Shown: piece after piece, positions 8,001-12,015 of the stretch
How the letters are laid out: each line of letters starts with the position of its first letter
How positions within the stretch are numbered: position 1 is the first letter of the stretch
From: Burkholderiales bacterium
GTDB lineage: Bacteria > Pseudomonadota > Gammaproteobacteria > Burkholderiales > Burkholderiaceae
Direction: 5' to 3'
Assembly (NCBI GenBank): GCA_947371645.1
Contig: CANBQJ010000106.1
Location: forward strand, 1 to 12,015
DNA: 12,015 bases
Notes under the pieces: model-generated
Database searches by the model: none
What the model was told of the DNA's origin: nothing
What the model saw: the letters and a program-made list of their open reading frames with translations, nothing else
Translations under genes and position numbers: made by a program

Positions 8001-11000
8001 GAGGCGGCGGCTCGAAGGCATCGAGCCCTTGGAGCAACTCGGGCGGCGGGCTCTTGAGGAAGCCGGCAGCGAACTGGTGCAACAGGCGGCGCACCTCTTC
8101 AGAGGCCTCGTGGAAGAGCTGAACCGCGGCGTCAGGGGCGGTCGGGCGGGTCTGGGCGCGCTCCAGGGCGTGCTCCAGGCTGCGCGCCAGCTGCGACAGC
8201 GCCTGGTAGCCCACGGTGGCCGAATTGCCGGCCAGCGAGTGCGACAGGGCCACCGCGTCGGCAGGCACGGCCACGCTGGTGTCCGCCAGCCATTCGCCCA
8301 TGGTCTGGCTCAGGCGGCGCGATTGCTCATCGGCCTCATTGAGGTAGATGTTGAACAGCGGGATGCCGATGCGCAGGTCACCCACCACCTTGACGGGCTC
8401 TTCTTCGACAGCCGGGGCTTCATCGGCCAAAGGCTCCAGCGGCAGGTCCACATCGGTGCTGAGGCCCGCTGCGCGCGTGGGCTCGCCCTCATCCGAGGCG
8501 GCAAAATTCACCGGCTCGCGGAAGGTGACGGACAAGGGCTCCATGGCGGGCTCGTCGAGGCCCCCCATCTCGCTGGTGGACCAGAGCTTGGGCGGCGGAG
8601 ACAGCGCGGGCGCTTCTTCAATGACCAGCGGCAGGTCAGCCAGGCCATCGCTGGCGAAGGCCGCGTCGCTGCCAGCAGGCATCTCCAGGTCGAGCACGAT
8701 GAGTTCGTGGTCGGACACGGGCTCGATCATCAGGGCCTGAGGCACCGTTTCGGGCTCGTCGTCATGGGCGCGGTCAAAACGGTTGGTGCGCTCCCACGGG
8801 CCTTCGGTGACGTTGGACAGCGGTGGCACCGACGCGGCGCCGCCGCCTTCCAGCGACAGGTCCACGCCTTGCCGGGCCAGATCGGCGCTCAAGGGCATGG
8901 GGCTGGAGTCGACCGGGTCGGCTTCAAGCGGCCCCACAGGCTTGACGAAGGCCAGGGTGTTCACTTCGGCCAGGCTGGCCGGCGCCGGCGCCGGCGCCGT
9001 CAGCGGCAAGGTCTGTCCGTGCAGGCGCATGGCATCGGCCGCCTGCACCACCGGCTCGGCCTGCCAGGGTGCATCCGCGTGGGCAACGATGGCCGACGTC
9101 CATTCGGCAAAGTGGTTCAGCAACTGCTCGGTGAGCGCCAACAATGGTGCAGGCACGGCCTGCTGGGCGGCCAGCTGGGCGTTGTAAAGCTGCTCGCAGG
9201 CCCAGGCGGCATCGCCAAAGGCCTTGAGGCCCACCATGCGCGAGCTGCCTTTGAGCGTGTGGAAAGCGCGGCGCACGGCGGTCTGGTCACCCACGTCATC
9301 GGCTTGGGTGTGCAGACGCTGCACGGCGCCCCGCGCGTCCGCGATGACTTCGGCCGCCTCTTCCAGGAAGACCTGACGCATCTCGTCGTCTTCTTCCAGG
9401 CCGGTGGCTTCAGCGGGCACGGCGCTGGTCACTGGCGCCAGGAGGGCCTGCTCGGGAAAGGGCGCGGGCTCAGGATCGGGCTCGCCTTCCTTGGCGATGA
9501 CCTGGGCCAGATCGGCCACCACCTGAGAGACGTGCTCGCGCGCGGCCTCCAGCATCTGGTCGTCCTGCGCCTCTTGTGCCGAGGCCAGCACGGCCTTGGC
9601 CAGCGCGACGGTGTCGGACAGCTCGGTCTGATCCAGCACGTGGGGCGTCTCGCCCAGCCTGTCGAGCTGGTCACTGACTTCGCTCAGCGAGACGTCCTGC
9701 CGCACCAGGGCGGAGGCCACGCCTTCGGCCGCCGTCTGGGCCTCGACGCGCTGCACAGCCTGCACGTGCTGCGCCACGGCCTCAACGGGGTCATCGGTGC
9801 TCAGATGTGTTTTTTTTTCCCGCCCCATCAGCGGGTTGAGGATGCCCTTCTCGGCATCCCAGGCGAACAGGGATTTGGCCAGCGCCGGCTGCACGCCCAT
9901 CATGTCGATGAGGAAGCCCAGGGCGCCCAGGTTGGTGGCCACGCGGTCAAAAAAGCCATGGGCCGCCGACTGGTCGATGTCGGCATCGGGCTGCAGCAGG
10001 TGGTCGACGTCCTGGCGCATGCGGGCCACGGCCAAAGCGGCCTGGTCCAGGCCCAGCACGGCCAGCACGCCCCGCATGGACTGCAGCGTGGCGGGCACCT
10101 GCACCAGGTGGCCACGCTCGTTGGGTTCGCGGAAGTACTGGTCGATGTGCTTTTCGCAGTCGGACAGGCTCAGGCGCAACTCCTGCACCACGCTGCCGAT
10201 GGTCTGGCGGTCGGACACCCGGCGGTAGAGGTCCTCCATCCAGGCTTCCAGAGGCTGGGCAGGCTGGCCATGGCTGACCTGGGCGATGCGGTCGGCCAGA
10301 CGCTGCAGGCGAGCGGCTTGCTCGGGGTGGTCGAACTCGCAGTCTTCGATGCAGGCTTCGAGGTAGAGCAGGCTGGTGGCCACTTCCATCGCCAGGCTGG
10401 TGTCGGGCCCCTGCGATCGGGACACCGTGGTGGCCGCGGCTTCGCTCAAGGCGCTGGCCAGCACATCACCATGGTTGAAGAGCCGGTGCAGCGAATCACT
10501 GACCAGTGAGAACTGCTCGTTGAGGCCCCCCAGCCGCAGCAACTCGCCAGCGGCCACGGCCGACCAGCCTTCTTTGGCGCTGGACACACGCTTGGCGGCC
10601 TGGGCCACCCAGGCGGGGTCGTAGCGGCCCAGCACCGAGGCGTCCAGGTCGACCGCCTGGTGGCGTTCCAACCCGAAGGTGCGGCGCACGCGGGCCAGCA
10701 CGGATTGCTCGTCGCCCGGCACCAACCGGGCCTGGGCGCAGAAAAACAGCAGTTCGTTGGCCAGGCGGTCAGACGGCGCGGTCTGGCCTTTGACCAGGAC
10801 CCGCAACTGGCTGAGCAGCTGCGACAGCACGCGCTTGGCGTGCACGTCCAGCGGCACGTGGTGGCCCGCGAGGCCTTCCAGGAAACCGCTGGCCAGCATC
10901 CAGGTGGCCGCTTCGCGGTGGGCGTTGCGGGTCTCGGCCTGCGCGGCCAGGCCGGCGCACAGCGCGGCCAGGTCCAGCGCGTCCTGAGGCTGCTGGCGAC

Positions 11001-11595
11001 GCAGCAGGCCCAGCAGGCCCATCTCGAAATCTTCGACGGTGGCCGCATCGGCCGCACGGGGCAACACGCCGGGGGGCGCGGCCAGCGGGGCTTCCAGCGA
11101 CAGGCTGGGCCAGTCCTGAACCCACAGGTCGGTGGGACGCGGCAAGGTGGCGCCTGCACGGGCCATCAGCGCTTCGTATTGGGGGAAAAGTTCAGTGGCG
11201 GCAATGGACTTGCCGGCCAGCTTGCGCGCGATGTAGTCCAGCAGCGCGAACGATGCCCTTTCGATGTCTTCCACCGCACCGGAGGTGATGGACTGCGGAC
11301 GGCTCACCAGCTTGCTGACCACGGCCTCGCTGGCACGCAGCAAGGTGGCGCCTGCACTCAGGCCGGCCAGCTCCAGCGCGCCCACACCCTGGTGGATCTG
11401 CTGGCGGGCCGTGCGCAGGATGGCCGGGTCCAGCGCGTCCATGTCGGACTGGCCCGCCACACTGACATCTTTGAGGCAACGGTGCAGCGCCTTGTGCGCC
11501 GCCTCCAGGGACTTGCGCAACTCCTCGTGCACCCATGCCAGGGCGCTGAGGTCATCGGCCGACGCGTTGGCGTGGGGCTGGATCAGGCTGTCCAT
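5059..11595 (-). CDS. chpA: ChpA/PilL-type hybrid chemotaxis histidine kinase with multiple Hpt domains
   Basis: This 2178 aa kinase is the core of a Pil-Chp chemosensory system, which controls type IV pili and twitching. The N-terminal part (1-560) is FimL-like and carries an Hpt-like helix with H68 (IHQGVGALELAGL) and another whose His position is Q505 (LQSMRGVLAVLGL). Three further Hpt domains have the phosphorylatable His: H779 (FHTLKGSSRMVG), H1119 (SHSLAGNSATVG) and H1323 (LHTFKGGARLAG). They are separated by long acidic, Ala/Pro-rich linkers (about 825-1065, 1180-1270, 1390-1545). Then come the CheA dimerisation helices (about 1555-1700), the ATPase with N1747/H1751, G1 box DDGAG (1787-1791) and G2 box AGRGIGMD (near 1837), a CheW-like domain (about 1880-2012) and a receiver with D2060/D2061 and phospho-acceptor D2104. 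P. aeruginosa ChpA is organised alike but longer (about 2470 aa). It lies 12 bp after pilJ and 3 bp before the diguanylate cyclase gene. An A9 run near codon 594 and two in-frame repeats are listed separately. Confidence 0.95.
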   Translation of the reverse strand: MDSLIQPHANASADDLSALAWVHEELRKSLEAAHKALHRCLKDVSVAGQSDMDALDPAILRTARQQIHQGVGALELAGLSAGATLLRASEAVVSKLVSRPQSITSGAVEDIERASFALLDYIARKLAGKSIAATELFPQYEALMARAGATLPRPTDLWVQDWPSLSLEAPLAAPPGVLPRAADAATVEDFEMGLLGLLRRQQPQDALDLAALCAGLAAQAETRNAHREAATWMLASGFLEGLAGHHVPLDVHAKRVLSQLLSQLRVLVKGQTAPSDRLANELLFFCAQARLVPGDEQSVLARVRRTFGLERHQAVDLDASVLGRYDPAWVAQAAKRVSSAKEGWSAVAAGELLRLGGLNEQFSLVSDSLHRLFNHGDVLASALSEAAATTVSRSQGPDTSLAMEVATSLLYLEACIEDCEFDHPEQAARLQRLADRIAQVSHGQPAQPLEAWMEDLYRRVSDRQTIGSVVQELRLSLSDCEKHIDQYFREPNERGHLVQVPATLQSMRGVLAVLGLDQAALAVARMRQDVDHLLQPDADIDQSAAHGFFDRVATNLGALGFLIDMMGVQPALAKSLFAWDAEKGILNPLMGREKKTHLSTDDPVEAVAQHVQAVQRVEAQTAAEGVASALVRQDVSLSEVSDQLDRLGETPHVLDQTELSDTVALAKAVLASAQEAQDDQMLEAAREHVSQVVADLAQVIAKEGEPDPEPAPFPEQALLAPVTSAVPAEATGLEEDDEMRQVFLEEAAEVIADARGAVQRLHTQADDVGDQTAVRRAFHTLKGSSRMVGLKAFGDAAWACEQLYNAQLAAQQAVPAPLLALTEQLLNHFAEWTSAIVAHADAPWQAEPVVQAADAMRLHGQTLPLTAPAPAPASLAEVNTLAFVKPVGPLEADPVDSSPMPLSADLARQGVDLSLEGGGAASVPPLSNVTEGPWERTNRFDRAHDDEPETVPQALMIEPVSDHELIVLDLEMPAGSDAAFASDGLADLPLVIEEAPALSPPPKLWSTSEMGGLDEPAMEPLSVTFREPVNFAASDEGEPTRAAGLSTDVDLPLEPLADEAPAVEEEPVKVVGDLRIGIPLFNIYLNEADEQSRRLSQTMGEWLADTSVAVPADAVALSHSLAGNSATVGYQALSQLARSLEHALERAQTRPTAPDAAVQLFHEASEEVRRLLHQFAAGFLKSPPPELLQGLDAFEPPPLEERSLDALTDASASSHLRLVHDADAPPDFASSMPVPLGVAEFKELTPVVDAPVAPLMRLEEDIGQPSWQNEADIDAQDHVDADLFPFFEEEAQELLPQLATQTRQWLDMPDHPAAAAACMRTLHTFKGGARLAGAMRLGELAHQMESTIERLLASPSLSAADVAPLEGRVDRLIEVFDALRNQDARAYEAQAAQLVETVHHEQEATPSPLSMLPDDEPTLIQPRSAPVQAETLTDAGQPLSLTGMLDDDGPTVAMPRADQPLDDVVTQALHRDADADAPLPVAETTEIDAVDAAPGQDVQGEPVAATPEPRSARVLALQRAADVILTPIDWSTLTRPLRTTSVTQEKDAGPSVAQAAVRVRPQLLDRMVNHAGEVSITRTRLHAQVGHIRGSLTDLTDNLDRLRQHLRDIELQAETQVATRMEAARAGGQDFDPLEFDRYTRFQELTRMMAESVNDVATVQRTLQRSLETAEDQLAAQARLTRDLQDDLLRTRMVEFEGLSDRLYRVVRLAAKETGKQVRLDIVGGATEIDRGVLERMTGSFEHLLRNCVTHGIESPEARVAAGKDATGQITVALRHEGNEVSIEVRDDGAGLNLDRIRDRAQAMGLLQWGAQPTEAELAQLIFTSGFSTADAVTELAGRGIGMDVVRSDVNAMGGRIETATKAGNGTGFTLVLPLTTAVTKVVMLRCGHITVAVPTHLIELVRRARPQEVETAYRNGQYGFADLSLPFYWLGALLEHSPRGLEGARSIPVVIVRSAQQRVALHVDEVLGNQEVVVKNLGPQLARLPGLAGMTLLASGAVSLIYNPVALATVYGQRAREAMGASLVGLADDASWLNTDHAVRPGERIDPEEQARPLVLVVDDSLTVRRVTQRLLAREGYRVKLAKDGLEALELLAQERPEVVLSDIEMPRMDGFDLVRNIRADQKLSGLPVIMITSRIAQKHRDYAQELGVDHYLGKPYGEEELLALVARYAAQRAESS
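7228..7365 (-). repeat. Duplicated ML-x-DD-x-PT-x-x-x-PR motif in a chpA linker
   Basis: In the linker between the last Hpt domain and the CheA core, the peptide MLPDDEPTLIQPR (about residues 1411-1423, Thr1418) is followed 33 residues later by MLDDDGPTVAMPR (about 1444-1456, Thr1451). Eight of thirteen positions are identical (M, L, D, D, P, T, P, R) and L/V is a conservative change, within a stretch that otherwise looks like unstructured acidic linker. The repeat is seen directly in the protein; the DNA copies have diverged. Its role is not known. Confidence 0.6.
8981..8998. repeat. Three tandem GGCGCC hexamers within chpA
   Basis: GGCGCC occurs three times in tandem and is itself palindromic. 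On the coding (minus) strand it encodes the alternating Ala-Pro run TAPAPAPAS near residue 866, in a linker after the H779 Hpt domain. Unit length is a multiple of three, so a gain or loss of one unit would change the linker by two residues without breaking the frame. Confidence 0.75.
9810..9818 (-). other. A9 homopolymer / potential slippage site in chpA
   Basis: Nine consecutive T on the plus strand are A9 on the coding strand, read as GAA AAA AAA ACA (Glu-Lys-Lys-Thr, near residues 593-596). The run includes an in-phase A_AAA_AAA heptamer, the classical -1 ribosomal slippery form. The reading frame shown continues intact for about 1580 more codons. Adding one A leads to TGA within about seven codons (at the GATGACC that follows), and removing one A leads to TGA within three codons (ATCTGA). 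No downstream stimulatory structure was demonstrated. Confidence 0.55.
11142..11159. repeat. 18-bp direct repeat, copy 1, in chpA
   Basis: An identical 18-base sequence occurs here and at 11340-11357. The spacing is 198 bp, exactly 66 codons, so both copies are read in the same frame and both encode a core AGATL peptide in the N-terminal domain. Recombination between them would remove 66 residues without a frameshift. Confidence 0.7.
11340..11357. repeat. 18-bp direct repeat, copy 2, in chpA
   Basis: Identical to the copy at 11142-11159. It encodes the AGATL stretch near residues 81-85, directly after the H68 helix of the first Hpt-like domain. The repeat may be chance similarity of two Ala/Gly-rich helices in a high-GC gene. 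Confidence 0.7.
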
Positions 11596-11607
11596 GGGTC
11601 ATCCAGT

Positions 11608-12015
11608 TCAGGAAGTGATCTTGAATCGGGCCACGGATTGCTGCAGCTCGAACGCGGTCTTGGACAGCTCGCGCACCAGTTGCGTCGTCGAACGCGTGCC
11701 CTCACCGGTCTGCTCCGTCACGGCAAAAATGTGCTGGATGTTGGTCACCACCACATTGGCCGATTCGGCTTCCTTCAGGGCTTGCGACGAGATCTCTTCA
11801 ATCAGCTCGGCAAGGCGGCGTGACACGCGGTCGATGTCGCCCAGTGCGGAGCCGGCGGCGTCAGAGAGGCGGGCCCCTTCGACCACACCCTGCGTGGAGC
11901 GCTCCATGGCGGCCACGGCGTCTTGCGTGTCGGTCTGAATGGTGCGCACCAGGGCGGCAATTTCGCGCGTGGCGTCGGCCGAGCGTTCAGCCAGGCGCTG
12001 CACTTCTTCGGCCAC
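11608..12015 (-). CDS. pilJ: PilJ-like methyl-accepting chemotaxis protein (C-terminal part)
   Basis: Only the last 135 codons are in the window; the gene enters from the right edge. The visible part is the descending arm of the MCP signalling hairpin: it opens with VAEEVQRLAERSADATREI, just after the kinase-contacting tip, and continues as heptad-rich coiled coil to FKITS. The sequence resembles the C-terminus of PilJ, the inner-membrane chemoreceptor of the type IV pilus Pil-Chp system, which presents its signal to ChpA through CheW-like adaptors. The first codon in the window (GTG) is an internal Val, not a start. Sensor, membrane and HAMP segments lie outside. No CheR/CheB-tethering pentapeptide of the NWETF type is found at the end. 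The stop is 12 bp before the chpA ATG, so the two are one transcription unit. MCP identity is certain; the PilJ name rests on similarity and on the neighbouring chpA. Confidence 0.9.
   Translation of the reverse strand: MAEEVQRLAERSADATREIAALVRTIQTDTQDAVAAMERSTQGVVEGARLSDAAGSALGDIDRVSRRLAELIEEISSQALKEAESANVVVTNIQHIFAVTEQTGEGTRSTTQLVRELSKTAFELQQSVARFKITS

Noticed and set aside
5707..10509. Very long open frames on the plus strand opposite chpA (609 codons at 5707-7536, 857 codons at 7936-10509).
   Set aside because: Their products are His/Gln/Arg/Gly-rich with no recognisable domain, while the opposite strand encodes clear kinase motifs throughout. Long antisense frames are a usual by-product of high GC content.
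10660..11823. Plus-strand open frame of 387 codons spanning the pilJ-chpA junction.
   Set aside because: Same compositional pattern as the other antisense frames; it crosses two well-supported genes on the minus strand and shows no motif.

Overview
The window is a gene-dense stretch of a high-GC proteobacterial chromosome. Protein content and gene order (yqgE-ruvX-pyrR-pyrB, close to a pilJ-chpA twitching-motility chemosensory cluster) fit a betaproteobacterium of the order Burkholderiales. That placement is inferred from recognised families and has not been tested by phylogeny. Eight protein genes fill almost every base. There are no RNA genes, insertion sequences, CRISPR arrays or phage genes, and no intergenic gap longer than 29 bp.

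Left part (1-2389, minus strand): a compact four-gene unit read right to left, yqgE > ruvX > pyrR > pyrB. Each stop codon overlaps the next start by 1-4 bases. It links a conserved YqgE/AlgH protein and the RuvX/YqgF RNase H-like nuclease to two pyrimidine genes: the regulator/uracil phosphoribosyltransferase PyrR and aspartate carbamoyltransferase PyrB. PyrB runs off the left edge.

Middle (2390-3936, plus strand): phrB, a full-length CPD photolyase, is transcribed divergently from yqgE with only 29 bp between the two start codons.

Right part (3937-12015, minus strand): a chemosensory operon of the type IV pilus (Pil-Chp) type. Read right to left it has the C-terminal end of a PilJ-like methyl-accepting chemoreceptor, a very large (2178 aa) ChpA/PilL-type hybrid histidine kinase (several Hpt domains, CheA core, CheW domain, receiver) and, 3 bp later, a soluble diguanylate cyclase with a probable GAF-like sensor and a GGEEF active site. 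The layout suggests that surface or chemical sensing by PilJ/ChpA is made together with a c-di-GMP-producing output. The cyclase gene and phrB converge with no space between their stop codons.

No wholly new system is evident. The points most worth a second look are an A9 homopolymer inside chpA that would yield a truncated N-terminal protein on any single-base slip, the diguanylate cyclase attached to the Chp operon, a duplicated short linear motif in a ChpA linker, a photolyase lacking the residues known to hold the folate antenna in E. coli, and the extreme packing at the divergent and convergent gene junctions.
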